From positions 176,364-240,363 of IMG/VR virus record IMGVR_UViG_3300046003_007892: a stretch of DNA of 64,000 bases; one strand, given 5' to 3'. The translations under genes and the position numbers were made by a program. Of this stretch, positions 17,449 to 27,565 are shown one piece after another. Position 1 is the stretch's first letter. Each line of letters starts with the position of its first letter. Source of the stretch: a virus. Under the pieces are notes generated by a model, which saw nothing but the letters and a program-made list of their open reading frames with translations, was not told the origin of the DNA and searched no databases.

Positions 17449-18026
17449 TGCCCATCTATGAACGACATGCTTTCGACCCAACGGCTTTCATGTCGGGCCA
17501 GATGCTCTCCAAGGTATGGCTCTGCGAGGAGCTAGAGGAAGTCGCGGCACCTGACGTTCCGTTTACTATATGGATTTTGGGCGGCTGGTACGCGACGACC
17601 AACTTCCTCTTGCGGTCGCGCGGTAAGCTGCCGATCAAGAACGTGCTGTCGTTCGACCTCGACCCAGAGGCAACGCAGGGAGCGAAAATCCTCAACGAGA
17701 CGTCGATCTTCCTCGGGGGCTTCAACGCCATCACGAAGGACGTCAACACGCTCCGCTATCCCAGCCATGGCGGCTCGCCCGATATTGTGATCAACACTTC
17801 TTGTGAGCACATGGAAGATCGGGCGTGGTTCGACAATATACCTGACGGGACGTTGGTGGCTTTGCAGTCCAACAACATGAATCACGGCGATCATACCTCG
17901 GACACCACCTCTCTTGAAGAGTTCGTGGCCGCCTATCCTCTGTCCGTTTACGACATGAGGGGTGCGAAGCATTTCGAATATGCGGATTGGTCGTTCGACC
18001 GCTACATGGTCATTGGTGAAAAATGA
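17448..18026 (+). CDS. SAM-dependent methyltransferase-like protein
   Basis: 192 residues. The Rossmann-like layout FTIWILGGWYATT near residue 40, VLSFDLDPEA near 66 and DIVINTSCEHM near 112 suggests a class I methyltransferase fold. Substrate unknown; its position in the dTMP operon might mean nucleotide or DNA modification, but that is inference. The start codon shares one base with the DHFR stop (TGATG). Confidence 0.6.
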   Translation: MPIYERHAFDPTAFMSGQMLSKVWLCEELEEVAAPDVPFTIWILGGWYATTNFLLRSRGKLPIKNVLSFDLDPEATQGAKILNETSIFLGGFNAITKDVNTLRYPSHGGSPDIVINTSCEHMEDRAWFDNIPDGTLVALQSNNMNHGDHTSDTTSLEEFVAAYPLSVYDMRGAKHFEYADWSFDRYMVIGEK

Positions 18027-18376
18027 GCAATTTTGTTGATGCGCTCGACGATTTCGCCATGCACGCAAAGCTGCATGGGGTTGAATGGGTAGATGCTTTC
18101 GAAGGACTCAGATCGTCGGCCAAGATAGTTAAGTTGCAGCCGGGCACCATGGAGAAAGGTTTCGTTCACGGCCGAGCCGTTAAGGCCACCATGGAAATAT
18201 TCGGACATCGGGAATACAGTGAACAGTATACCAACGACTTGGGTAAAATATTGCTCGCTGGTCAACTTGGTTTTGACGCCAGTAAGGGTGCTGTTCACTC
18301 GGAAGAAATTGTCAGCCGATGGAAAAAAGTGATTGAGTTGGAACCGTCTCTGTCTAGCGTGTGGGACCCATCGTGA
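18023..18376 (+). CDS. Hypothetical protein
   Basis: 117 residues, ATGA overlap with the methyltransferase-like gene and GTGA overlap with the deaminase gene. Its codon use is more AT-rich than its neighbours. No family recognised. Confidence 0.65.
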   Translation: MSNFVDALDDFAMHAKLHGVEWVDAFEGLRSSAKIVKLQPGTMEKGFVHGRAVKATMEIFGHREYSEQYTNDLGKILLAGQLGFDASKGAVHSEEIVSRWKKVIELEPSLSSVWDPS

Positions 18377-18783
18377 TCTCCGATAAGGACCGGACCTTCT
18401 ACCTCGACGTTGCTCACCGGGCGGCGCAGAGATCAGTCGCAGAGCGGCTCCAGGTCGGTGCCGTCATCGTCTCGGTCGATCACGTTAACGCTGTGGGGTA
18501 CAACGGTACGCCTGCCGGATGGGACAACGACTGCGAGGACGCAGACGGCCTGACCAAGCCTGAGGTCATCCACGCCGAGATGAACGCGCTGGCGAAGTTC
18601 CAGAACAGTGGCCTATCGCCGAAGGGGAGCACGATGTTCATCACCCACGCGCCCTGCATCGAATGCTCGAAGGCGATGTTCCTGGCGGGCGTCAGGGCTG
18701 TCTACTATGCTAAGGATTATCGGAGCATGACCGGCCCCGAGTTCCTCCGTAAGGCCAAGATCGACGTCATCAAGCAAGAATAA
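18373..18783 (+). CDS. dCMP deaminase
   Basis: 136 residues. Zinc-site motifs HAEMNAL (near residue 61) and HAPCIECSKAM (near 85), with the N-terminal GAVIVSVDHVNAVGYNGTPAG, identify the cytidine/deoxycytidylate deaminase family. It makes dUMP for the thymidylate synthase in the same operon. GTG 18373 gives the usual 4-bp overlap; GTG 18361 is an alternative. Confidence 0.9.
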   Translation: MISDKDRTFYLDVAHRAAQRSVAERLQVGAVIVSVDHVNAVGYNGTPAGWDNDCEDADGLTKPEVIHAEMNALAKFQNSGLSPKGSTMFITHAPCIECSKAMFLAGVRAVYYAKDYRSMTGPEFLRKAKIDVIKQE

Positions 18784-18784
18784 C

Positions 18785-18812
18785 TGGACAACATTTAAGT
18801 CCGGGCTACCAT
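18785..18812 (+). promoter_or_regulatory. Sigma70-like promoter giving a leaderless mRNA
   Basis: TGGACA, 16-bp spacer, TACCAT, then exactly 6 nt to ATG 18819. No Shine-Dalgarno is present. Confidence 0.6.
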
Positions 18813-18818
18813 GCTGGG

Positions 18819-19445
18819 ATGATTTTCTCCCGCATCCACATGAACAAACGGGTCCTGCGTCGTGCACTCGACGAGATCATTCCCGGAAAATGGTTTGTGC
18901 CCTCATATGCGCTCGTCCCGGCGCCGCGAGGAACGCGAGGTGGTGGTGCGTTCGCTGTCTTCCAGGATGCCGCGACGGCGATGAAGGCCTATTTGGTCGT
19001 GAACGTCACGAGCAGTGTCGAGATCGACGATGAACAACATCGCAAACGCGCCCTCTATGGCCGCATGAATGAGTTCTATCCGTGGGAAGATGCACCGAAT
19101 CGGGAGCTACCCCATGACGGATATCTGATCGTCAAGGTCGATGACACCATCGAAACAGCGACCTTCGTTCCATTGGGGCGCCAACTAACCTTCAAAGAGA
19201 TTTGTGAGATTCTGGGAAGCCGCGCTCGTGCGCTCGGAAACGTCCGACTACAGGGGCATCGCGGTGAACTCTACTCCGGGGACAAGTCGATCAGCACGGC
19301 GGTCGAAGATTCGCGCTGGCCCGAAAACCAACTCGGCTCCCGTTTGGGAAGGTTCGGGCGATTCGCTGACCGAAGAATCTATTCCTATCTCAACGTTCCT
19401 CGTCTTCACGGCACCATTTTGATTACCATCGGTCGGGCCCGCTAA
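18819..19445 (+). CDS. Hypothetical protein
   Basis: 208 residues, predicted leaderless. N-terminal half strand-rich (AYLVVNVTSSVEI, GYLIVKVDD); C-terminus Arg-rich. No family recognised. The C-terminal third is less certain to be natural protein. Confidence 0.6.
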   Translation: MIFSRIHMNKRVLRRALDEIIPGKWFVPSYALVPAPRGTRGGGAFAVFQDAATAMKAYLVVNVTSSVEIDDEQHRKRALYGRMNEFYPWEDAPNRELPHDGYLIVKVDDTIETATFVPLGRQLTFKEICEILGSRARALGNVRLQGHRGELYSGDKSISTAVEDSRWPENQLGSRLGRFGRFADRRIYSYLNVPRLHGTILITIGRAR

Positions 19446-19454
19446 ACTATTTAC

Positions 19455-19482
19455 TTGACAAGTTATCGGCATGCCTTAAGTT
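19455..19482 (+). promoter_or_regulatory. Sigma70-like promoter
   Basis: TTGACA, 16-bp spacer, TAAGTT, again within CTTGACAAGT. Followed by GAGGA and ATG 19508. Confidence 0.75.
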
Positions 19483-19507
19483 GGGGTCATCAACCGCGAG
19501 GAACGAC

Positions 19508-19675
19508 ATGCCTGACTTTGACGCCGCCGAACTCGAAATCATCGCCCGTCTGGTTCTGAAAGAGCACGCCCGCCTCGAAAGCATGCTGGACGGCCTGTCG
19601 CCGGACGCCAGCGACCGCGCCCGCCTTGAGCCCGAGATGGCCCGCCTGTCGGCCCTCTACAACAAAGCCTCGTAA
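19508..19675 (+). CDS. Small helical protein
   Basis: 55 residues with its own promoter and Shine-Dalgarno (GAGGA). Helical, Leu/Ala/Glu-rich. Small size and a consensus-type promoter suggest an early host-takeover protein (inference). Confidence 0.65.
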   Translation: MPDFDAAELEIIARLVLKEHARLESMLDGLSPDASDRARLEPEMARLSALYNKAS

Positions 19676-19685
19676 GGAGATCGAG

Positions 19686-19826
19686 ATGCCCGATTGGCCC
19701 GAACAAGAACTCGCCGCCCATGCCGCTTGGCTCGACGCCGAGAAAGCTGAGGAGAACTTCCTCGCCACCGGCATTCCCTCGCAGGAAGAAATCGAAGCTC
19801 AACTGGAGCGTCTGGCTTTCGCCTAA
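19686..19826 (+). CDS. Small acidic helical protein
   Basis: 46 residues, preceded by AAGGAGA. Starts MPDWPEQELAAHAAWLDAEK; same operon as the 55-residue gene. Ends overlapping the converging gene on the other strand. Confidence 0.6.
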   Translation: MPDWPEQELAAHAAWLDAEKAEENFLATGIPSQEEIEAQLERLAFA

Positions 19827-20137
19827 CCCCACGCGAGTTTGAACTTAAGGCAGTCCAGGTCGTCCTCGAAAGAGTAGGCGAACCTGGACTTTCCTTTTGT
19901 GAAAAATTGATAGGTCACTCGAAGCATACGACCGCCGTGCACGATAGCTTCGAGGCCACGGCACCAGATTACGCCACTTCGATAGTGTTGCACGATCTCT
20001 CCGGTGACGTTCTCCAACATCCAGTTCATCATCGCTTCGTGATCGTCCACGTAGATCGCACGGGACACGGCGATGAATGGCAAGCTGGTTTCGTGCAGGA
20101 TAGCGCGTTCGATTTCTTCGGGGGTATCGGCCATCAT
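19823..20137 (-). CDS. Hypothetical protein
   Basis: 104 residues. ATG 20137 forms an ATGA overlap with the acetyltransferase stop, which decides the start. Contains paired W/C residues (VIWCRGLEAIV) and a basic strand (FFTKGKSRFAYSF). Converges on, and overlaps by 4 bp, the gene at 19686. Confidence 0.6.
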   Translation of the reverse strand: MMADTPEEIERAILHETSLPFIAVSRAIYVDDHEAMMNWMLENVTGEIVQHYRSGVIWCRGLEAIVHGGRMLRVTYQFFTKGKSRFAYSFEDDLDCLKFKLAWG

Positions 20138-20790
20138 GGGAAGTTGAGGTCCACACCCAGCGGCTCGTAAGCGGTCTCTTCGGGCCCGGCGAAATCCTCC
20201 CAATCGTCATCGGTCCAGCTTCGATTGAGGTTGTTCGTCCCTCCGAAGCCAAACTCCTCGACGTTCCGAGCCAGGAAATCCTGGTTCATCATCACTTCAG
20301 CGGCGTTCGGCGCGCAGCGATGATCGCGGTAGAGCATCTTCATCCGCACGCCGGAGAAGGCCGACCATAGCCAGTTCCTCTCCGGGATAATCGTCATGCC
20401 GCTGTGCTGGATGAACCGCTCGTAGGAGGATTCTCGCCAGAACCCGACCGTTCGATGGAACGACCTCGGGAACAGCTTGGTAGCCTGCTGCCACATCTCG
20501 TGGCCATAGCCTCGACCCTGGTGCTCTGGCAGAACGTAGATGCCGCGAATGCGGGTCAGGCGGTCGCTGATGTTGTAGATCGACGTGTAGCCGATCACGT
20601 CCCCCGCCGCGTTGACGGCTTCGCAGGGGAAGAAGCAGATACGGTCGCGCCATTCCCCAAACGGATATTCGATGATCTGATAGGGGTTGTTGACGATGGG
20701 AATAGAGCGGGGGTCCGCTTCAGCTTTCCAGAGCGGCGCAATACCGTCTTGAAAGGCTTCCCAGGTGATGACGCGTATACGGCAATCCAA
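20134..20790 (-). CDS. GNAT-family acetyltransferase
   Basis: 218 residues. The acetyl-CoA loop is visible as RIRGIYVLPEHQGRGYGHEM (near residues 80-99), preceded by AVNAAGDVIGYTSIYNI. Substrate unknown. No ATG or GTG lies upstream of the fold, so TTG 20790 is the likely start, with some doubt. C-terminal ~70 residues are extra to the GNAT core. Confidence 0.75.
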   Translation of the reverse strand: MDCRIRVITWEAFQDGIAPLWKAEADPRSIPIVNNPYQIIEYPFGEWRDRICFFPCEAVNAAGDVIGYTSIYNISDRLTRIRGIYVLPEHQGRGYGHEMWQQATKLFPRSFHRTVGFWRESSYERFIQHSGMTIIPERNWLWSAFSGVRMKMLYRDHRCAPNAAEVMMNQDFLARNVEEFGFGGTNNLNRSWTDDDWEDFAGPEETAYEPLGVDLNFP

Positions 20791-20888
20791 AATAAGACCT
20801 CGCTAGTATGGGGCCATCATAGCAAGGTGGATTTCGGGATACGAAAAAATAATAGACAGAATGTGAAATTTGGTTCATAGACATTTCA

Positions 20889-20907
20889 ACGCGACATCTG
20901 GTCGCGT
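20889..20907 (+). promoter_or_regulatory. Inverted repeat, possible operator
   Basis: ACGCGAC and GTCGCGT around a 5-nt spacer, 18 bp before the start of the secreted-protein gene. It could be a protein-binding site or an mRNA hairpin. Confidence 0.35.
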
Positions 20908-20924
20908 CAACCAGGAGGGAATCC

Positions 20925-21761
20925 ATGAGACTGTCTCGTCTCGCGGTGCTCGCAGGCCTCGCCCTGTTCGCATCCGCCACCACCGCCGTCGAATACGCCG
21001 AAGCCCAGTCGCGAAGCAGCGGCTCGCGATCATCTTCATATTCGTCCTCGTCGCGATCTTCGTCGTCGTCCTATCGTTCCACGCCGTCGCCGAGCCGCAG
21101 CTATTCGGCGCCGCCGCCTGCTCGCGCCGCCGAGCCGCGCCCCATTCGGGCCGTCGCGCCGCCGACCGCCCGGCCCGTGACCCGTGACGCCTCCGCCGCC
21201 GCTCCGCGCCCCATTCGGGCCGTCGCGCCGCCGTCCAAGGCCAGCCCCGATGTAGCCCTGCGCTCGCAGGCCTCCGTGGCTCCGAAGGCCATCAACCCGC
21301 GCCCGACCACCACGGCCCGGCCCGCCATCGTCCGCGCCAGCCGCCCGCCCGCATACGTGGGCTCGAACGGCCAGAGCCGGTCCTTCTCGCCCCCGCCGCG
21401 ACATTCCCGCTACGGCAACACCTATTACGGTTCGCGTCCCTACCGCAGCGGCGGCTCGGATTACTACCCCGTCTACGGCAGCGGCCCCGGTATGGGCGAC
21501 GTGCTGCTCTGGATGGTCGTCGCCGACGCCCTGTCCGATAACGGCGAACGTCGCATCAACTGCGAATATCCGGCCAACGCCAGCGATACCCGCATCTGCG
21601 CCGACGCCCGTCGCGACGCCGCCCGCCAAGTTGGCGCCGTCTCCGCTGCCGCCCCCACCCCCGCGCCGAAACCCTCGAACTCGTGGGGCTGGATTCTCGG
21701 CTCCCTGGCCCTGCTCGGCCTGCTCGGCGGCGGCATCATCTGGTTCAACCGCCGCCGCTAA
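20925..21761 (+). CDS. Secreted Ser/Pro-rich protein with C-terminal membrane anchor
   Basis: 278 residues. Signal peptide MRLSRLAVLAGLALFASATT, then a Ser-rich and Arg/Pro/Ala-rich low-complexity region (residues ~28-130) with a repeated PRPIRAVAPP motif, a Tyr/Gly segment, and finally a transmembrane helix (WILGSLALLGLLGGGIIWF) followed by RRR. This is the layout of a cell-envelope protein. Strong Shine-Dalgarno (AGGAGGGA). Role unknown; superinfection exclusion or envelope change is possible. Confidence 0.7.
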   Translation: MRLSRLAVLAGLALFASATTAVEYAEAQSRSSGSRSSSYSSSSRSSSSSYRSTPSPSRSYSAPPPARAAEPRPIRAVAPPTARPVTRDASAAAPRPIRAVAPPSKASPDVALRSQASVAPKAINPRPTTTARPAIVRASRPPAYVGSNGQSRSFSPPPRHSRYGNTYYGSRPYRSGGSDYYPVYGSGPGMGDVLLWMVVADALSDNGERRINCEYPANASDTRICADARRDAARQVGAVSAAAPTPAPKPSNSWGWILGSLALLGLLGGGIIWFNRRR

Positions 21762-21785
21762 TATCTGAGCGGCACTTATCGGAGA

Positions 21786-21816
21786 GGCCCTCTCGGGAAA
21801 CCGAGGGGGCCTTTTT
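21786..21816 (+). terminator. Rho-independent terminator
   Basis: 11-bp stem (one G-U pair) with a GAAA loop followed by five T. The next promoter begins 2 bp later. Confidence 0.92.
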
Positions 21817-21818
21817 GC

Positions 21819-21846
21819 TTGACAAGATAGAACCATGCCCTAATCT
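21819..21846 (+). promoter_or_regulatory. Sigma70-like promoter
   Basis: TTGACA, 16-bp spacer, TAATCT. ATG 21857 lies 10 nt after the -10 box, so the leader is only a few bases. Confidence 0.75.
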
Positions 21847-21856
21847 GAGTTCTATT

Positions 21857-22444
21857 ATGTCGAACAACAAGCTGACCCCCATCGAGAAGCTGACCGCTCC
21901 GGTCGTCTACATCCCGAACTTCCTGGAACGCCCGGAAGCCGACGAGATGCTGGCCGATCTGTGGGCCAACCTGCCGTGGATGGACATTCGTCAGGCCAGA
22001 CGTGAGTCGTGGATGAACGACTTCGACGCCGAATACACCTACAGCGAAGGCAGAGGCGAGCAGACCTATCCGGCCCAACCCTGGTATCCGTCGCTGAAGG
22101 CCTTGCAGGGCCGCGTAGAGGCCGTTCAGGGTCGCTACTCGGCGTGCTTCGTCAACGGCTACGCCAACGAGAGGAATGCTTTGGGCTTCCACTCGGACGA
22201 TTCGCCGACGATCAATCAGGCCGAACCCATCGCGGTCATCAGCCTCGGCGCCGAGAGGAGGATTTCCTTCCGTCCCATCGCCGACCCTGACCCCGAACTG
22301 ATCGAGACCATCATCCTCGGTCACGGGTCCCTGGCCCTGTTCCAGCCGGGAATGCAGTCCACGCACAGGCACGGCATTCCCAAGCACGACAGGCCCTGCG
22401 GCCCGCGTGTCAGCCTGACCTACAGGGACTTGAAGCCCGTATGA
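21857..22444 (+). CDS. alkB: AlkB-like 2-oxoglutarate/Fe(II) dioxygenase
   Basis: 195 residues. The iron ligands appear as HSDD (HxD, near residue 112) and HRHGIPK; the 2-oxoglutarate Arg is in GPRVSLTYR near the C-terminus, and FVNGYANERNALGFHSD is typical of AlkB homologues. These enzymes remove alkyl groups from DNA or RNA bases. Near-leaderless behind a strong promoter, so probably early. Confidence 0.88.
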   Translation: MSNNKLTPIEKLTAPVVYIPNFLERPEADEMLADLWANLPWMDIRQARRESWMNDFDAEYTYSEGRGEQTYPAQPWYPSLKALQGRVEAVQGRYSACFVNGYANERNALGFHSDDSPTINQAEPIAVISLGAERRISFRPIADPDPELIETIILGHGSLALFQPGMQSTHRHGIPKHDRPCGPRVSLTYRDLKPV

Positions 22445-22857
22445 AGTCGATGGAAGCCCGCATAGACTGGCGGGCCTCAGACATCGCTCTCGACGTGACG
22501 TGTACGTGCGGACAAGAGCATCGGGTGGCCGGGATGGCAATCTCGGCCATTCGGTGTTCCTGCGGCCTCGTCTTCGAGCTTCCCAAGGTTCTCGTGCTCG
22601 AAACCAAGACCGTCGTGAGCGGGGCGGCGATCTACGATGTTGAGTCTCCTGCTCGCGACGTCACCCAGTCCATCGGCTACAAGGAACGTCGTCTGCGTGA
22701 TCTCCTCACAGACATCTACGTCGCCGTCATGCCCTACGTTCGGGGCGTCTCGGACCAGGATTGGGATAATCTCGCCACAACCATCGACGACGCCGTCAAC
22801 CATGACGCCTACAAACGGCTCAAGAAGCCCTGGCCCCGGTTCCCGGACGAAGAATGA
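22441..22857 (+). CDS. Zinc-ribbon-like protein
   Basis: 138 residues. CTCGQEH near residue 21 and CSCGLVF near residue 39 form a CxC...CxC knuckle. The remainder is helical. ATGA overlaps on both sides; co-transcribed with the AlkB-like gene. Confidence 0.6.
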   Translation: MKSMEARIDWRASDIALDVTCTCGQEHRVAGMAISAIRCSCGLVFELPKVLVLETKTVVSGAAIYDVESPARDVTQSIGYKERRLRDLLTDIYVAVMPYVRGVSDQDWDNLATTIDDAVNHDAYKRLKKPWPRFPDEE

Positions 22858-23123
22858 GCAAGATCGTCGCCAGAGTGACGACCGGAAGCGGAAACGTTTT
22901 CGATATCAAGGTCGAGCCCCTTTATGTGGTCGGCTGGCTGAGTCGCATCTTCGGTCACGACGAGCACCGCTATCTCTCTGTCGAGCTACGGAAGGGAGAT
23001 CGGGTTGCCATCGTGCGGCAAGACTACCACGAAAATCTCAGCTATATGTTCCCTCCGGGTGTATTCGTGCTCTTCAAGGGCCCTATCACCGAAGAGCTTG
23101 TCCGGGCCTACTGGGAAATCTAA
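22854..23123 (+). CDS. Hypothetical protein
   Basis: 89 residues, strand-rich N-terminus (KIVARVTTGSGNVFDIKVE). ATGA overlap with the upstream gene. No family recognised. Confidence 0.6.
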   Translation: MSKIVARVTTGSGNVFDIKVEPLYVVGWLSRIFGHDEHRYLSVELRKGDRVAIVRQDYHENLSYMFPPGVFVLFKGPITEELVRAYWEI

Positions 23124-23133
23124 GGAGAACTGC

Positions 23134-23526
23134 ATGCCCCCCATCATCGTCTGGAAGCCCATCCTGCGCCTTGAGGACTTCACCCACGGACGACCGGCTG
23201 GCCCGCATGATGTTGTCTGGCAGGGCGACGATTCCCAACTGGACCCCGGTTGGTTGGCGGCCAACGTTCCTGAGACGTCGGCGTTTCACGCCTCCGCCAC
23301 AGCATGGGTGAACGATCTTGAAATCGGCCACATCGGCGTCAGGTGGACCCCGGCAGTGCGGGGAAAACCTTACCGATTTTCCATCAACGCCTACTCGGTG
23401 TTTGACCCAAAGAAACGCGGGGGCGGGTACGGGAGAGATTTCTCGACTCCGGCCGCCGCCAAGGGCTACGTGGGCCTTCTGTTTTTCAACATCGTGGATA
23501 AGGCCGGTCTTATCGCCAAACCGTAG
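23134..23526 (+). CDS. Hypothetical protein
   Basis: 130 residues, start preceded by AAGGAG. Trp- and Pro-rich N-terminal half; Gly-rich KKRGGGYGRDF near residue 92. Last gene of the AlkB operon. No family recognised. Confidence 0.6.
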   Translation: MPPIIVWKPILRLEDFTHGRPAGPHDVVWQGDDSQLDPGWLAANVPETSAFHASATAWVNDLEIGHIGVRWTPAVRGKPYRFSINAYSVFDPKKRGGGYGRDFSTPAAAKGYVGLLFFNIVDKAGLIAKP

Positions 23527-23538
23527 GCCGACGCGAGA

Positions 23539-23544
23539 TAAATA
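23539..23544 (+). promoter_or_regulatory. T4-like late promoter (ATAAATA)
   Basis: GATAAATA 7 nt before ATG 23552. Confidence 0.7.
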
Positions 23545-23551
23545 GGTGGTT

Positions 23552-23845
23552 ATGAACCATCCTATGAGAACGTTCCTCCACATCATGGAGGCCACTCGCC
23601 TTGAAGAGTGGGGACAGGTCGTACCGGGAGTGAATACCTCGGTTGACGTTGGCCCCGGCGAGATCGCAACACAGGCTGCAAAGTTCGGAAACGACGTCAG
23701 TGAGAAGGGTGTCCCCCCGCTACTGATGACCCAAGATGAAGACCAGCCTACCGAAGAAAAACTTGACGAAGATGGCGACGATGGTATCCCCGATCTGGAA
23801 GTCGCCTACCAGTCTATCTTGACCAAAGGAACATCAGGACTATGA
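23552..23845 (+). CDS. Candidate internal head protein
   Basis: 97 residues. MNHPMRTFLHIMEA contains the MR...IxE capsid-targeting pattern; the second ATG (23564) may be the true start. The rest is acidic and probably disordered (DEDGDDGIPD). Function unknown; head packaging inferred from the N-terminus and late promoter. Confidence 0.6.
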   Translation: MNHPMRTFLHIMEATRLEEWGQVVPGVNTSVDVGPGEIATQAAKFGNDVSEKGVPPLLMTQDEDQPTEEKLDEDGDDGIPDLEVAYQSILTKGTSGL

Positions 23846-24447
23846 GCGGAATGCGCGGCATCATCGACGCGGCCACGGCTGTGAAACCAGGACTCTACCC
23901 GACTTTCGAACTGTGGAGCGTGGCCGCCAATGCCGCCCTGCTGCAAGGCTACGGCATCGACTATCCCGACGCTGGTGCCGACGAGGACGACCTTCATCGC
24001 TGGTATCAGGACCATCTCGAACGCGGCGAAAGCGTTCAGGACTGCGCCCGAGCCTTCGCTGAGGATTACGATCTCTACGAGCCCGACGCCATTACGGCCC
24101 AAGACCTCAAACGCACGCATCCCATCCCGCCCCCGCCCACGAGCGCGCTGGAAGAGGATGAGTCCGCTCCGGGACCCGGTCCCCATGCCAATCCCGATTT
24201 CCTCCTGAAGGCGGCGTATGATGCCTTGAACGCGGTTCCTCGCACGCGCCTCTACGGTCTGTACGCGGATTCTTACAAACTCGCGGCGGCGGTGGGTGCC
24301 TATCAGCAGGGAGACAAGACCGTTCCGCTGCCTGACCTCCTGAAGTCCTGCAAGGACTTCCTCAATGCGGCACGCAACACCCGCCTCAACGGGCCCTTTA
24401 CAGACACCTACGCGCTGGCGCACGCCTTCGATCTCGCGAAAATCTGA
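23842..24447 (+). CDS. Hypothetical protein
   Basis: 201 residues. Two helical parts joined by a Pro-rich linker (HPIPPPPTS). Two internal segments resemble each other: LKAAYDALNAVPRTRLYGLY... and LKSCKDFLNAARNTRLNGPF..., an internal duplication of ~55 residues. ATGA overlap with the upstream late gene. Confidence 0.65.
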   Translation: MSGMRGIIDAATAVKPGLYPTFELWSVAANAALLQGYGIDYPDAGADEDDLHRWYQDHLERGESVQDCARAFAEDYDLYEPDAITAQDLKRTHPIPPPPTSALEEDESAPGPGPHANPDFLLKAAYDALNAVPRTRLYGLYADSYKLAAAVGAYQQGDKTVPLPDLLKSCKDFLNAARNTRLNGPFTDTYALAHAFDLAKI

Positions 24448-24449
24448 CG

Positions 24450-24776
24450 ATGATCGGAGACGAAGACGTCGCCTTCATCGTCGCCCGTCGCAAAGACAGC
24501 ATCAATCCATTTTCGGTAACGGAAGGGGTGGTGCTCGACTGGCGGAAGAACCCCGATCTCAGATGGTCGTGCATCAAGCACAAGCGAAATACGTTTGGAA
24601 CTGACCTGGGGTGGGTCGTGGATGTTCACTACCGCCATATCAGCAACGTTCCCGGTTTCTCATACTGGGTCGAAATCGACGACTGGAATGTCTACGGGAA
24701 CAAGAAACAGTTCATCAAAGACATCGTCGAGGCCAAACTGCACGGCGAATTCTTCGATCTGAGACGTCCACAATAA
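24450..24776 (+). CDS. Hypothetical protein
   Basis: 108 residues, 2 bp after the previous stop. Trp/aromatic rich (GYS-like WVEIDDWNVYG). Followed by a bidirectional terminator. No family recognised. Confidence 0.6.
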   Translation: MIGDEDVAFIVARRKDSINPFSVTEGVVLDWRKNPDLRWSCIKHKRNTFGTDLGWVVDVHYRHISNVPGFSYWVEIDDWNVYGNKKQFIKDIVEAKLHGEFFDLRRPQ

Positions 24777-24800
24777 AAAAGGCGGGGATTGCTCCCCGCC
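24774..24800. terminator. Bidirectional terminator
   Basis: GGCGGGG/CCCCGCC stem with a 6-nt loop (24781-24800). A run of A on the left provides a strong U-tract for the minus strand (groEL); TTCTT serves the plus strand less well. Confidence 0.88.
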
Positions 24801-24824
24801 TTCTTCGTTCTGAGCAGAGGATGC

Positions 24825-26504
<1,680 letters not shown>

Positions 26505-26957
26505 TCAAGTGGGCTGGTTCTGCTCCATTTCGAGCAGGAAGTCGAATATCTTCCTCGTGAGCCGCACGTCGCGCTCGCAGTATACGAGCATGGCCGGGGT
26601 CAGCTTCGAGAAATCGCTGTGGTCGCCCTTGGGGAAGTCGAAGATTTCGCCCCACTCCCGCAAGCCGTGCTTCTGCATCTCCTTGACGAGCTTCCGTGAC
26701 ATCTCGCAGGTGTCATAGATTTTGTCCAGTGGGATATCGACGAGCCCGTCAGTGAGACGCTTGATCTGCGGGGCATCGAACGTCTTGAAGGCGTGTCCGA
26801 CCACAAGGTCAGCCTCCATGAGGAGCATCAAGCCTTCGGCAACGTTCTCGCCAGTGTAGTTGACATATTCGTCAGTTTCCCAGTCGAGCACACCCAGAAC
26901 AAAGATTTCGGTTGGGGAGAAGCCGTCGCACTCCACATCAGCCACTAGAATAGTCAT
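26505..26957 (-). CDS. DEDD-type 3'-5' exonuclease
   Basis: 150 residues. Exo I motif VADVECDGF (DxE) near residue 5, Exo II-like VGHAFKTFDAPQI near residue 59, and Exo III YCERDVRLTRKIF (YxxxD) near residue 130. A stand-alone proofreading-type exonuclease domain, probably acting on DNA or RNA ends. Starts 4 bp inside the end of the HNH gene. Confidence 0.75.
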   Translation of the reverse strand: MTILVADVECDGFSPTEIFVLGVLDWETDEYVNYTGENVAEGLMLLMEADLVVGHAFKTFDAPQIKRLTDGLVDIPLDKIYDTCEMSRKLVKEMQKHGLREWGEIFDFPKGDHSDFSKLTPAMLVYCERDVRLTRKIFDFLLEMEQNQPT

Positions 26958-27430
26958 ACAAGCTTTCTGAGGTCTTCGAGAACAGCTTCCAGTTCCCATA
27001 CCTCTGCATTATTCTTGAGTAGATTAGCACGAGCGGATATCACTCGTATATTTTCTTTTACATATCCTTTTCTGTGGTCAATCCGATCTATTGATACACT
27101 ATCAGGGCAGTATCCTTTGGAAGTTCGTTTTCCTTGGTAGCTTACTAGCTTGATACCCAAAACGGGGCACCGATCTGGAATGACGATGTCTTCAGGAGTT
27201 AGGTCGTAATCTAGTCCTAGTTTTTTGGCGCGATATTTGAGGCGGTAGCATATTCTGCTAGGAGCATTGCTGTTCGCCGCCGCCCGAGCCGAGATAATTT
27301 TGTCTGGGTGCTTTGAAGCGAAGGTCTTGTTTCTATAGCGGTTGCCGCAGATGTCTTCGCAATAGCGGGCTTGTCGTCCGCGATGGGGTCCGATTACTTC
27401 ACTACAGTTTCTACACGTTCTAGTTTCCAT
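26954..27430 (-). CDS. HNH homing-type endonuclease
   Basis: 158 residues. N-terminal zinc finger (CRNCSEVIG...CEDICGNRY) and a C-terminal HNH core CPVLGIKL ... VSIDRIDHRKGYVKENIRVIS. Base composition is clearly more AT-rich than its neighbours, indicating recent transfer. The second of two adjacent ATGs (27430) is exactly 4 nt after TAAATA, so I prefer it to 27433. It sits directly in front of the exonuclease gene. Confidence 0.85.
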   Translation of the reverse strand: METRTCRNCSEVIGPHRGRQARYCEDICGNRYRNKTFASKHPDKIISARAAANSNAPSRICYRLKYRAKKLGLDYDLTPEDIVIPDRCPVLGIKLVSYQGKRTSKGYCPDSVSIDRIDHRKGYVKENIRVISARANLLKNNAEVWELEAVLEDLRKLV

Positions 27431-27434
27431 CATC

Positions 27435-27440
27435 TATTTA
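27435..27440 (-). promoter_or_regulatory. T4-like late promoter (TAAATA)
   Basis: CTAAATA on the minus strand, 4 nt before ATG 27430. Confidence 0.65.
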
Positions 27441-27537
27441 GCAAAAAAACTGATGGATACAGTAGAAGAACTCATACTGTGCAATATTCGTGCGCGCGAA
27501 TACAGAATCAAAGTTCCGCTATACAATAACACTCTCC

Positions 27538-27565
27538 TGGACACTTTCCGCAAGTGTGGTATTAT
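27538..27565 (+). promoter_or_regulatory. Sigma70-like promoter
   Basis: TGGACA, 16-bp spacer, TATTAT. Leader of about 50 nt before ATG 27623. The surrounding 27441-27622 is AT-rich and shows no other convincing feature. Confidence 0.65.
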